Below are positions 45,714-56,799 of a DNA stretch of 64,000 nucleotides, one piece after another (the stretch's first letter is position 1; each line of letters begins with the position of its first letter). The stretch spans positions 2,666,001 through 2,730,000 of the forward strand of contig JAOVFP010000012.1 of NCBI GenBank assembly GCA_025738555.1. Reading direction: 5' to 3'. Both the position numbers and the translations under genes were made by a program. The DNA is from Cyathus striatus (Eukaryota; Basidiomycota; Agaricomycetes; Agaricales; Nidulariaceae). The notes beneath the pieces were generated by a model, which had not been told where the DNA came from, did not search any database, and saw nothing but the letters and a program-made list of their open reading frames with translations.

Positions 45714-47283
45714 GGACGTTGGGAGCAGGGCCAGCTGACTGCTGAGAGTGAGAGGCAGTAGGTGGGCTGTCCTGCTGAGCATGATTGGGAGCAGGGTCGG
45801 CCGGCTGCTGAAGGGTGGGAGGTAGGCCATCCTGCTGAATGTGGTTGAGAGTAGGGTTGGCTGGTTGCTGAGGTGGACTGTCCATCTGGTGGTGGGGAGG
45901 AGCACCAGCTAGCTGCAGTGGGATGGGAGGCTGACCGTTCTGGTGATGAGCATCGACCTCCATTGTTTCCTCCTGATGGGGGATAGGAGTCGGATTGGCC
46001 TGTTGCTGTACGATGGAAGGCTGGTTGATCTGTGGGTGGAACTGCGGGTGATGATCTACTGCCATGCTGGAAGAGGAATCTTGTTGAGGCGTAGCTTGCT
46101 CATTGGGCATGAGGGGCTGTTGAGAGCTGGATGACAAATGGTTGACATTACCCACCTCCATTGAAGTAATATGGTCCAATGGGGGACTCTCACGAAAGGC
46201 TCCTGGGATTGATGGAGGTGACGGTGGAGTAATAATGCTACCATGCGCTGCCACTCCAGGTAGCAGAGATGGATGTGCTGCCATTGGTGGAATAGGTGGG
46301 GGTAATGCTGGGGGTGGACGAACAATGCTCCCCAGAGAGGATTGGGGGCAAGCTGACATTCCAGGCAGCAGAGACGGATGTGGGACCAATGCTGTTGACA
46401 TAGGCGCAGGGGACATTGAATGTTGAGGGGGCAGACCAGATGCAGCGAGTATGGGGCCCTACAATTATATTGAGTAAGGGCATGTTGAGAATATTAAATG
46501 ATATGTACCAGCACACCCACTTCAGATGGCTGGGCAGGATTGTCGCTGAAAAATGCAGCTGAAGTTCCTGGGAGCAGAGATAGTGGAAGTAAAAATGCTT
46601 GCGTCGGTGAGCTCGATGTTATCAAACTAGGTGCAGGGGATAGCAATTGGCATGGGGGCAGTCCAGATGCACCAAGTCTGGGGCCCTACAATTGTATTCA
46701 GTGATCAACATCAAGACAGTAAAGATGGTGTACATGCCTGTGGATCAAGGAGTGTGCCTTGTGCAACCTCTGCCTGTCCCAGTGCTGGTTCATTGGGCGG
46801 CGATGGTTCTCGTTCCACTCGAATGCGAGTAAAACGCCAGCCTGTAGTGTTGGTCTAAAAGGCAGGAGTAAGAATTCATTTAATTTATAGCGTATGACTT
46901 AGATGTACCTGCTCAACTGATTGTGTCCTGCCATGTAGCCTTGGTGGAACAGGCTGATACAGATGGCTGGGATCTATGGGAGGGCCTGTACCAGTAATCT
47001 AAAAAACTGGGTGTGAGAATATGTATAATGGGAGTGTATGACTGGACATACTTGCTCACCGGCAAGTCTCGTCTTGCCCTGTAGCCTTGGTGGAATGGGA
47101 TGGTACGGATGGCCAGCATCTATGGGAGGACCTGCAGCAGTAATCTGAAGAGCAAATGTAAGAATTCATACAATGGTCGTTTATGACCTGATGTACCTGC
47201 TCGGCTGCTCTTGTCCTACTCCTGCGCCTTGTTTGAATAGGATTGGGAAGGCTGCCCACAGGAGGGGCTTCATCGTTCGACAT
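45714..47283 (-). pseudogene. Pro/Gln-rich repeat gene, 5' half (cargo)
   Basis: ATG at 47283 (MSNDEAPPVGSLPNPIQTR). Two consecutive exons are near copies of each other: ITAAGPPIDAGHPYHPIPPR (47141-47056) and ITGTGPPIDPSHLYQPVPPR (47000-46914), both bounded by introns. Next come TNTTGWRFTRIRVERE, then two related exons beginning GPRLGASGLPP and GPILAASGLPP. A long exon follows (46450 down to 45714) with repeats like QQPADPAPNHAQQDSPP. It runs in frame into the 3' half at 42102 once the solo LTR is removed. Low complexity and repeats suggest a scaffold or nuclear disordered protein; the function is unknown. Confidence 0.6.
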
Positions 47284-47708
47284 GTTTGAATGAGCAGCAT
47301 GGCCTGCCGATGTCACATTAAATAACACCTGGTTATTGTGTTAGTATATACTATTATGCCAGTAGAACAGATTAGCATACCCATATAATACTGTATCAAG
47401 GGAATACAATAGGACCTAATTATTCTGTTAATATACTAGTACGCCAGTGAGACACAATGACATACTTACATTATAAGAATACCATATCCAGGATACACAA
47501 TAATAGAGGGCGAGTGAGCAGGAGTAATACTAATGGAGGTTAGTACTATCAGGTCGGGGACGATACTCGAGTGGGGAGCGAGCAGGGAACTGTTCCTTAC
47601 AATACTAATGGTGCTCATTCATGCTGAAAACATTGTATTGGTATACATTTTATTCTATCTACCTATAATACTATGCTATCTACTCTGAATACTAGTAAAC
47701 TACTGTAG
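47284..47708. other. Divergent intergenic region, first part
   Basis: AT-rich spacer upstream of the Pro/Gln-rich gene. GAGTGGGGA occurs near 47572, a motif that recurs near 48098 and 50262 and in the right terminal repeat. No gene seen. Confidence 0.35.
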
Positions 47709-47950
47709 CTACGGGGAACATGGTGGTACGAAAGAGAGAGAGAAAAAATATTCCCACAGTTCGAGAGTTGCTTTGTGATAGGGCCCAGCTGGAGGGCAGG
47801 TCGTTGTGGATGCAGAGATAGTGCTGGCATTTAGGGCTGGTCACGGCAACCCACAGCAACCTGCTCTTCAGTTGGGTCGTACCACAAAGCAAGTGCCGCA
47901 TCATGTGGATGCTTTCCCTCTCTCTCTTTCTTACTCCCATGTTCCCGTAG
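47709..47950. repeat. Hairpin (possible MITE), about 240 bp
   Basis: Left arm CTACGGGGAACATGG, then a GA-rich run (AGAGAGAGAGAAA). The right arm is the inverse, ending CCATGTTCCCGTAG. An inner inverted pair around GCTTTGTG is also present. I see no target duplication, so its status as a mobile element is open. Confidence 0.5.
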
Positions 47951-48487
47951 ATACAATACATAGATAGTAATTAATATTCATGTAGCTATAGTAGATACAC
48001 ATAAAGTAGGACTTAGTTGGACTGAAAGAAAGAAACAAATAAAAGAAAAAATGGATACGAGGTGGAACAAGGGTATGGACTAGGCTTAATGGATTAACTG
48101 AGTGGGGACCGAGTGGGGCTGTTTGGATGGGGACTATATGCCAGTAGATATGTTGGAGATTAGAATAATAAAACCAAGCGCCCCTTGGCACAAATCGTTA
48201 TTATTCAAGGCCATCACAAAGAATGGAAACAAAAAAAAACAAGAGTTCACTTACGGGTAAGTATCCTTGTTGTCAATGACGAAGAAATGAAGATAACAAA
48301 ATGTCACTTCAGATGAGTCGATTATTTTATTAGCATATGCCTATCTAATGAACTAATTGTCTATTTATTGTACAGTCTACAATTTGACAAATTTTTGTCT
48401 ATCAAACAATCGAGTACCTCCACAAGTATGCAACCGCCCTTTCTATAAGAATATTTTCCCTCACTCCGGTGGGAAGTATTCATAGCC
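47951..48487. other. Divergent intergenic region, second part
   Basis: AT-rich spacer ahead of the second WD40 gene. It contains two GAGTGGGGA/C motifs near 48098 and 48108. No coding region is supported. Confidence 0.35.
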
Positions 48488-50144
48488 ATGTCGATTCAAG
48501 CTGATTTACCAAAGGTATGTGTAATCGTAACCTTCATGTCTCGGAACTAACAAAATGTATAGTTCACCACAATCCATACCCTTCTTTACCACGAAAAGCC
48601 CATCAATGTCCTCAAATTGTGTCCAGATTCATCGAAGTTGTTAAGCAGAGGTAGGATTGTCTCCTTATGTTTTAAACAAATATAGACTTAATGATGTACT
48701 ACTAGCTGAAGATGGTACATTTGTCATTTGGGATACGTCTAGCGGAGTAATTCTCCAGACCGTTAGCCTAGTATTCCATGGTCCTGTATCTGCTGCAGTT
48801 TGGATGCCAGAACTTGAAGGCATGTGTTCGAGGTTTGCTGTAGGGTTTGCAGACAGCTCCATCATGGTATTTCACTATGAAACCACCAAGGTAACTCTCC
48901 CTTAGTTTCTTTTTTTCGTTTGTTCATTTTTTCTTTAGTTCGTCTGCAAAAGTGTTACAGAGGCACATGAACATCGCATGGAGGAGATTACATTTGACAA
49001 GAGTGGCCAATGTCTTGCTAGTATTGGAACCGGCTGTTTGGTGATGTGGTCAGTCAACTCTGAAGGTACAGCATTTGAATACCTTTGTTTCTTGACACTT
49101 ACGAAAACTATAGGTGACCTCAAAGAGTACGCAAGGACACCATCTCATAACCACATCATCCATAGTGTCTCCTTCCATGACAACAGAAAACAGATTTTAT
49201 TTTCAGTGCTCGAAACGCACAAGCTGTGAGTGTTGCTCCTCATTTGCAATAATAGCTGATCTCACTCTCATAAGGATTAATTACCAAGTTGATCCATGGA
49301 CTCCTCAGTGGAATCGTCATCTGAGGTCTCGCATGTACATTTCACTTTCTAATTATTCACGACATTTACTTATACAGGACAAGTGGTCATGCTGTTGTCT
49401 CTAGCAAGAAGGAGATCCATGTTTCGAATCTATTCAATGGCGTCGACACATACTCGCTCCCACCTTCTAAACCACTCAAAACCTATGAACACCCAATTTC
49501 CCGCAATTTCCCCCTGCAACTTGCTTGTGCACTAGATGGTTCTCTAGTGATTGTTGGTAGTGATGACGGATCTCCTCATGTATTTTCACATTTCGGGAGT
49601 ATGCAGTCGTGTTTGCAACACAAAACCAATGCTCTGACCCAGGTTGTTGAGGTAATTCTCCTTCTTTCAGAACTATAGCATTGGTTAACATCCTTTAACA
49701 TAATCCAAGGCTGTCTCTATTGGTTCAAGGTGTATTGTAGCCACAGGCTCCTCGGAAAACAACGATCGCAAGTCACCTTATCCCATTAAACTATGGAATT
49801 CAACACCCGTTGTAAGTACATATCTCGATCTTATATATCCCGTCCATCTCATATCCCACAAGAACACTGTTACACCTAAAGATCCTTCTGAAAAGGATGT
49901 CGTTGCGATTTCGAAATCAAAATCACTTACCTATACACAGGTAATTGTAATAATAGTCGCTGTTCTGTTTTTCCTAGGACTTCAAGCACTATTGTTAACC
50001 AACACGATTGGAGGATGGGTTGAGGTACTCCGTTCTTCCGTAATGGTGTTTACACAGCCAGCTCTCAACACAACCAGCTCTCAACACAACTCTTCTGTGA
50101 TAACAACACTTATACCGCCAGCTCTCAACACATCCAGCTCTTGA
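48488..50144 (+). CDS. WD40-repeat protein with C-terminal membrane helix (cargo, copy 2)
   Basis: ATG at 48488; exon 1 MSIQADLPK joins FTTIHTLLYHEKPINVLKLC in phase. WD40 strands follow: AEDGTFVIWDTSSGVILQTV, RFAVGFADSSIMVFHYETTK, EITFDKSGQCLASIGTGCLV, IIHSVSFHDNRKQILFSVLE, SLVIVGSDDGSPHVFSHFG, and a last block with WNSTP. The final exon has a membrane helix (VIVIIVAVLFFLGLQALLL) and a Ser/Thr-rich tail ending TGA at 50142. Same plan as the gene at 31930-33499 but on the other strand, so the two are paralogues placed in mirror orientation within the giant element. I see no premature stop. Confidence 0.65.
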
Positions 50145-50453
50145 TTTTTGTAGATGCACACTTACATACATCATAATGGACTATGTATATACACAGGTTA
50201 TGTAGCCTATAGTACTATGAACTCTGAGTTCTCTAGCAGCATTCCCTAATCGAGGGAGCGGGGACTGAGTGGGGAGGGCAGGAATATCATGTGACTGTTG
50301 ATGCCTTGATGCCTGCCCTTAAGTTGGGACCTATGATAAAAGGAACCATAGACACATCATTGAAGATTCTTTCCTCCTCATCATGTAGATACTGTAGTTA
50401 CATAGTAGTAGCAATACAATACCTTACAACACCTACCGATACAGATTCATACA

Positions 50454-51437
50454 ATGTCCCAAGATAACTGTGCTCAGAATCAGGACGGCTCGCTGAAGGA
50501 CATGTCACAGATTCAATGGTTTAATGATGTAGATGATGAAATACCACTCTCGCAGCCTGGACCATCAAAGAGCAATTTGAAGGTAAAAACATACGTATTT
50601 ATTAATTTAACAATACTGAGCACTGTCCGTACAGCCTAGTAAAATGAAAAGAGCAAGATTGGTGGTAAGACCCTATGCTATTAACATGATGAAACTATAT
50701 TAACATCTCGCTTCAAAAGTCATTTTTAGATTTAGAAGCTGAAGTAGCCTCTGGCTCGGAGGATGAAGACCCTATTGATTCAGATGGTATGTAAGGGCTT
50801 TAAGAAATAGTTGTTATTACTAACTATACCTCTCCTATAGATGATTTTATTACCGATTTCACGGATGACAAAGATAATAACATTGATCGTCCCCGTTTGT
50901 TATTAACACAGGTCATTGAAGCCGAACATGGTTTCATTGACCATTTGACCAACAAATATGTTGAAAAGTCAAGGTGCATAGGTAACCATTTGGGGTGCAA
51001 TGGTGATCCCATGTTTTCGACCCATAAGCACAGTATCGCTCATAGCAGTATAACACCTCAAGATTGGCCAATGTTTGACATCTCGGTTAAGGTCAGTAGT
51101 AGGCTGTATAAGAAACCCATGAAACCAGCTCTTACTAGCCTTCTGTAGGAAGGATCCGAGGAAATAATAGTCCATATGCTCACAACCCAAGCTGGTCCTA
51201 AGCACATTCACAGCACATTTGCATCAGCTATGATTCCAGGTCATGTTTATGTCAAAGGACACAACCTAGAGGACATTAAAAAGTGTGCAGCTATCTATAG
51301 CCAAGCTTTCTCCAATAGGATTCATCAGACACCTACTATGTGCTGGAATTCTTTCCCAAAACTATTGTCAACATACATTCCTACCCAGTATTCTTGGGTG
51401 CGGCTAAAAGGGAATTACTGCTATGATCTCACATTTA
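50454..51437 (+). pseudogene. Spt5-like gene, NGN part (cargo)
   Basis: ATG at 50454 (MSQDNCAQNQDGSLKDMSQI), then an acidic region (VASGSEDEDPIDSD, DFITDFTDDKDNN) as in Spt5 N-termini. After introns comes an NGN-type (NusG N-terminal) stretch: IVHMLTTQAGPKHIHSTF, IPGHVYVKGHNLEDIKKC, AIYSQAFSNRI. Spt5 pairs with Spt4 and controls RNA polymerase II elongation through NGN and KOW domains. The frame is cut at LKGNYCYDLTF by a MITE. Removing it with one TTA continues as ITNVCDRSFRIDVVHLPRIL without a stop. True Spt5 is much longer, so this is a diverged relative. Confidence 0.65.
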
Positions 51438-52213
51438 CACTGTGTGCATGCCTTGATATTTCAATGTGAAATAGCTTTGAAATATCGTGGAAATATTCTT
51501 TATATTACATCATTATTTCGCTTTGTAATACTCTTACAATTCACATACAATATTTCTCACATATTTGAAAGTCACAATAACAAAGAAATATTGAAACCTG
51601 GATCCCCATTTTCTTTGAAATCCTTTATTCAATATTTCAAAGGTTTTTCACCTATGAAATAACAAAGAAATATTTATTTGGGTAGTCACAATGAGCTTTG
51701 TCTACCATTGTCTCATCTTTGTGACATATGTCACACTTGTCATAGTCGTCACAGTTGTCACAGTTGTCACAACTTGATAAGTGTGACGACTGTGACAAGT
51801 GTGACAACTGCGATGACTGTGACGACTGTGACAAGTGTGACAACTGCGACATGTGTAACAACTGTGACAACTGCGATGACTGTGACAACTGTGACAACTG
51901 CGACAACTGTGACAACTGCGACACATGTGACATGTGTGACGACTGTGACGACTGCGACATGTGTGACAACTGTGACAACTGTGACGACTACGACAAGTGT
52001 GACATATGTCACAAAGATGAGACAATGGTAGACAAAGCTCATTGTGACTACCCAAATAAATATTTCTTTGTTATTGTGACTTTCAAATATGTGAGAAATA
52101 TTGTATGTGAATTGTAAGAGTATTACAAAGCGAAATAATGATGTAATATAAAGAATATTTCCATGATATTTCAAAGCTATTTCACATTGAAATATCGAGG
52201 CATGCACGCAGTG
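51438..52213. mobile_element. CACTG-type MITE, 776 bp, in the Spt5-like gene
   Basis: Ends are CACTGTGTGCATGCC and the near-exact inverse (GGCATGCACGCAGTG), with TTA on both sides (51435-51437, 52214-52216). Arms of about 290 bp are inverted copies. The centre is an imperfect 9-bp array of TGACAACTG-like units in near-palindromic order. CACTG ends and a 3-bp duplication fit the CACTA/CMC superfamily. No coding sequence. Confidence 0.88.
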
Positions 52214-52216
52214 TTA

Positions 52217-54182
52217 TAACCAATGTTTGCGACCGCTCATTTCGAATTGACGTCGTTCACTTGCCTAGAATCCTCTACAAAAAGGCCTCAAAAAAGCGTG
52301 CTGCAGGATCTTCAAAGTCGAAGATTGTGCCTCTGCCACCTTGCGACTCATTCAACGTCAACCGTGCCCAAGAGCTAAGCCCAGGCGAGATTTTAGTTCA
52401 ATATGAAGATGTGGAGAAGAAGGTTATCAAAGGATACACCTTTTGGGGTTTGCAGTATACCACGGAAGGATTTATCATGGGTAGGAAACTCGATACTGAT
52501 GACTACTACCAGGTTGATGCCATGCCAACAATAGATGAATTAAGATCTTTCGAGAAATGTAGGCAGGTTCCTGCACATGTCATGGAACTCTCCCGACGCG
52601 CATCACTATCATTAAATATAAAGATAGGTGATCAAGTAAAGATTACCCTGGAAGGGGGAAGGAATTACTTGGCATTCATAGAGGATATTGAAGAAGGAAA
52701 TGTGTCGCTGAATCTTGTGGAATTTCCGACACAAGTCTTTTCACAATCCCTGAAACTTCTTCAGAAGTTCTTCAAGGTCGGCAATGGTGTTAGGGTTAAA
52801 TCTGGGGAGCACAAAGGAAGAGTTGGGATGGTAACAACCGTGGAATGTAATGGAAAGATAGGCAATGAGACCATTACCTTTGTCGCCTTTCCATTAGGAG
52901 AGGTCAGTATTTTTACTAACGTGGATTTGTTTTATTCTAACAAGTTAAATAGGCTAATCACCTGCGAATTCGCTCGTCAGACCTAGACCACTGTAGCAAA
53001 GTGCAATGAAGTACCACTTTTCGGTGGCCAGACAGAAAAAGTGATTCGCCTGTAAATAGTGCTGCCTCCTATGGTTCTGAGGCCTACCAGATGCGAGTGG
53101 ATCCATATCGGTACCAGTATGGGAAATACGCCTGGGTAAGGTGTGGTCCACTCAAAGGAACTTGTGGGATCCTGAAGAGTGTTAGCGCGAGCAATGTTGC
53201 ACAACTTGAGGTTCTGGAATGCCTAATGTTTTCGAAGGATCTTGTGGAGTGTCCTATGAAGGACCTGTATATTCCAGGGTATTTGTACAGTATAATATAA
53301 CTCTTTAAATAACTAACAATATTACAGATACAGCGATAAGTCTATGAATGATTTTTGTACAGCTGAAACTACTGGAAAGGACACCGAACCTGCACTGGGT
53401 GTTTGTTCAACACCACACTGGGAACATGATTCTGGGATTGGGTCTCAAACACCTGCTTGGAATCCAAGTTCAATGACCCCTCAGGTTACTTCAGCATCCT
53501 CTGACGTGTCTGCTGAATTATTTGCTTTCGCTCACCACAGTTCGTTTCTCACCCAATTGTATCATTTATAACTAAAATATATGTAGTTCCAGAGAATACA
53601 GCATCGTCGTTCCCCCTGCAACCCTCTGTGACTCTCCCTGCCTCAATGCGGACAGCTGTCGTCAGTGAAGGCTCTGCTCAACAACCAACTGCATTTGATG
53701 GTACGTAGGCATAGTATCATTACTTTTGCATGAAATATTGATTTATTGCATTATATGCAGAACATTGGATAAAGCGTATGATCGATGCCGATGGCACCAT
53801 CTTCAAAGGGAAATTATTAAATGTGATAATTTCAGGTATGCAGCCGACTGATACAAGCCTTGGTTTCGAAAATGGACACCTAGAAAATGCGGAGTGTCAC
53901 TTCGAAGGGTTAGTAAGAGACAAAAAATGTTTCCAGGTGCGGGTTATTGGCGAGGAGGTCATTCATGAAATACCTCCAGAGTTTGTGCAGCCAAATCACC
54001 CGACAAGAATGCCTCAACATGTGATTGTCTTCAACCCAGCTAACTTCCATGAATTCAGAAATACATACCAGGTATATGTTGTTAATGGGGAAGTAACCAC
54101 CATGATACCATACAAGGGGGCATACAAAAATAGAATGAAATGTGATATACCAACTAAGGATCTGTGTATATACTTTGGATGA
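52217..54182 (+). pseudogene. Spt5-like gene, KOW part (cargo)
   Basis: Continuation of the NGN part. KOW-type segments are IKIGDQVKITLEGGRNYLAF (about 52620) and VGNGVRVKSGEHKGRVGMVT (about 52780), the latter with the Gly-His-x-Gly pattern, then YGKYAWVRCGPLKGTCGILK (about 53120). A Ser/Pro-rich exon follows (53340-53540), then two more exons and a last one with PTRMPQHVIVFNPANFHEF, ending TGA after IYFG at 54180-54182. Each exon joins with GT-AG introns of 45-60 bp. The only lesion I see is the MITE, so the insertion is probably recent. A diverged KOW protein carried in a transposon might interact with RNA polymerase II. Confidence 0.65.
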
Positions 54183-54325
54183 AATTCTTGGGCTTGTATA
54201 CCATACAATTTTGCTAGCCACGTAATATTCTAAATATATACACATTTACTACTTTTTACATTGTATTATACATTTGTCCGTGCAAAAAATCGCCCATAGA
54301 TATCCTTCAGAGTCCATAAGGTCCT

Positions 54326-55114
54326 CTAATTTGTCAGTGGTAAGTCTTCCCAGATTATACTGATAATATGGATGATATCTTTTACAGTCTATGGGCTACA
54401 GAGTTTCAGTAATTGACAGTGAGTAAATATACTAATTTCACTTACAAGAATCATTGCTGATGTTTCGAGTTGCTTTTGAATTGTAGAAAGGTGGAGAGTG
54501 CCTTCGTCATTGACAGCACAAACTACTTCATGTACGTGTCTCCAGTCCTTTGCAGATTTGTACACTCGTACAGTAACATACTGAATACACGTCACCTTCA
54601 CAGTGGTATGTTTGGATGCTGCAGGATTGGATATATGTCTAACCGTATCCATAGGTGCACCCAATCTCTTGTCTACTAAGTGTGGAGTTGATACTGTTCC
54701 TGGTAGGTCGCAATTTATGTTCTCATAGGGGAGGAGTTGATACTTAGAATCAATATCGCTAGCACGTTCATTTAGTCTGTCAGATTGTCAGTCTGTGTAA
54801 CATATAGAAGTCGTAATGGCTTGCCTATTCTTTTTTTTTTTTGGTGACTCTTCAGGTTCATCTATGGCTGGTCGTTTCTTAGAGTTTTGTACAACTGATG
54901 ACACCTTTTGACCGTTCCGATATGCAATAAGGGCTGTGATGAAGTCATCTTTAATCGGTACTCCCGGGTTCCTTTGACCTGTTGGGTGTACATTCAATTT
55001 GTTATCTTTACAAAGTTGCTCCAGTATGTGGTTTGGGAAGGGTCTAAGGGCTGGCTTGCAAGCAACCACCCTTTGAGGAACTTGCTCTGCTTTCTGTACT
55101 GACGGGTTAGACAT
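54326..55114 (-). CDS. Unknown three-exon protein (cargo)
   Basis: ATG at 55114 (MSNPSVQKAEQVPQRVVACK). Exon 1 ends in a lysine-rich, nuclear-localisation-like run (EESPKKKKNRQ). Exon 2 reads DRLNERASDIDSKYQLLPYE, then MDTVRHISNPAASKHTTVKV and SAKDWRHVHEVVCAVNDEGT. A short exon 3 (TVKDIIHIISIIWEDLPLTN) ends TAG at 54326. I recognise no domain. It is tail to tail with the Spt5-like gene. Confidence 0.45.
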
Positions 55115-56430
55115 CACGATCTAGTGACTCGAAAGTGAATCACAGTTATAAGTACATACTGCCGAACACTTGCCGAGCTCAACGTATTATTCTTTTTAGG
55201 CATGCAGATGGTTACTATTGTATTCTATTGTATTCTCCTGTCGTTGACAACTACAATAGGTATACAATAGGGGCTTTGTATGTGACCGACTATGATAAAT
55301 GGTGTACCACGTCAGGATCATTGGTATGTGCTTCTACTAAATGTCATATTTGTATCATATTGACGAACAAAAGTCTATCTTCGCATAAAGCCAAACAGGA
55401 TAACTTGGATAAGATACGACTGTCAGCGAATGATATTGAAGGAGGTAGGTAGATTTTGAGATTCAAGTGCCCTTCGAATAACTTACTCTTGCTCCATTGG
55501 TTCTACAAACTACATACTATACTAATGGATATACTTCGAACTACAGCATGTTCCCTCTTCCTTCGTCTGCTCATTCTTTCTGACTTTTCCTGTACGTGAC
55601 AGCTGGGGAAAATGGTACACCGTGTCAGATTCTTTGGTATGTGCTGCTAAATACTACCACCCATTCATCCCTTTAGTTTATCCTTTATTCATTTAATTCC
55701 TTTATCTCCCCTTCTCTTTATTTGTCTTACTTCACCAACTGCTCACCATCCAAGCCAGTCAGAGTTGTCTGCTTAAGGTCCTTGGAACACTTGGTACGAT
55801 TTACGGTTGCCTCCTGAAGATATATATTATACAACTATGCATGAAGATACTATCTACTGCTTTAATTTCCATTGGTATGTCCATTTCGAGAACTGCTGGT
55901 TTCGAATGACTTACTCTTTATTAGTGATATTGGGTGTGTTGGGGGTAGTGTTATTGTTATTCGACGACGATTTGATGACATGCACTGTGTCAGAATTATT
56001 GGTACTGTTTCTCAAATCAGATTTGTCTACTAATTTATCTCATTTGTTGCATTTTCATTATTCGATAGACATTCACATAGAAAAGCGGGGTGGTAGTGTC
56101 AAATGTATTAGTTTGTAAGTTTGTCAAATTCAACCGAACTGAGTGAAGGACTTATTCTCCTTAAATCCTACACAGTATTCATCTTACACAGTATTTCCTA
56201 ATTCATCAAAAACCCAACTACATACTTATGGACAACCAGATAACTATTTACACCTTACAATTCTTCTTTTTCCTTGCGCTGAAAAAGATAAGTACATAGA
56301 AGGTAAAACAATTCAAGAGAAAGCTTACATGGGGTAACAGATATTATACCAACTCACGACCCGACAACTCCTGTACGTTTTGCCAGTACAGATGTAGAAA
56401 TGAACTGTCTTTATGAATAAAAATAAGTGC
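55115..56430 (+). other. Weak coding remnants, no gene supported
   Basis: Plus-strand frames at 55135-55452 and 55807-56118 contain a loosely repeated phrase (TSGSLVCAS near 55315, TVSELLV near 55987, with a third degenerate copy near 55620). This could be the ruin of a repeat-containing gene. I do not recognise it. Confidence 0.3.
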
Positions 56431-56754
56431 TTAATGGCTTGCGAAATATTGGTGACTTACCTCTTTCACTTTAGATTTACGACCATTGCCCTTCTTCGCG
56501 TTCTTTTGCTTGGGCCTCCCTTGACGTTCACCGCATACCAATTCTGCAGCCCTCCAACATCCTCTCCAGTACACCATATGTTCAATGCACACCAATTCTG
56601 CAGCCCCCCAACGCCCTCCCCAGCATACCATCACCTGATCACCTATCTGCAAATGTATTGTAGAAGAAATGTAACAAATAAAAGAAGAACTTACCTCATA
56701 GAATGTAGCCTGGAGATCATAGGTGATGAATGTAGGCTCAACTACTTTCGGCAT
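56431..56754 (-). CDS. Small basic protein, possible two-exon gene
   Basis: Starts MPKVVEPTFITYDLQATFYE near 56754, then a probable intron and IGDQVMVCWGGRWGAAELVC with a duplicated phrase (YWRGCWRAAELVCGE), and a basic C-terminus (QGRPKQKNAKKGNGRKSKVK). The internal near-repeat of about 17 residues suggests a recent small duplication. The function is unknown; coding status is uncertain. Confidence 0.35.
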   Translation of the reverse strand: MPKVVEPTFITYDLQATFYEVSSSFICYISSTIHLQIGDQVMVCWGGRWGAAELVCIEHMVYWRGCWRAAELVCGERQGRPKQKNAKKGNGRKSKVKEVSHQYFASH

Positions 56755-56799
56755 GTTCCTACTCTCGAGGTCCTAAACTTGTCAATGTAGCTCTACCAA

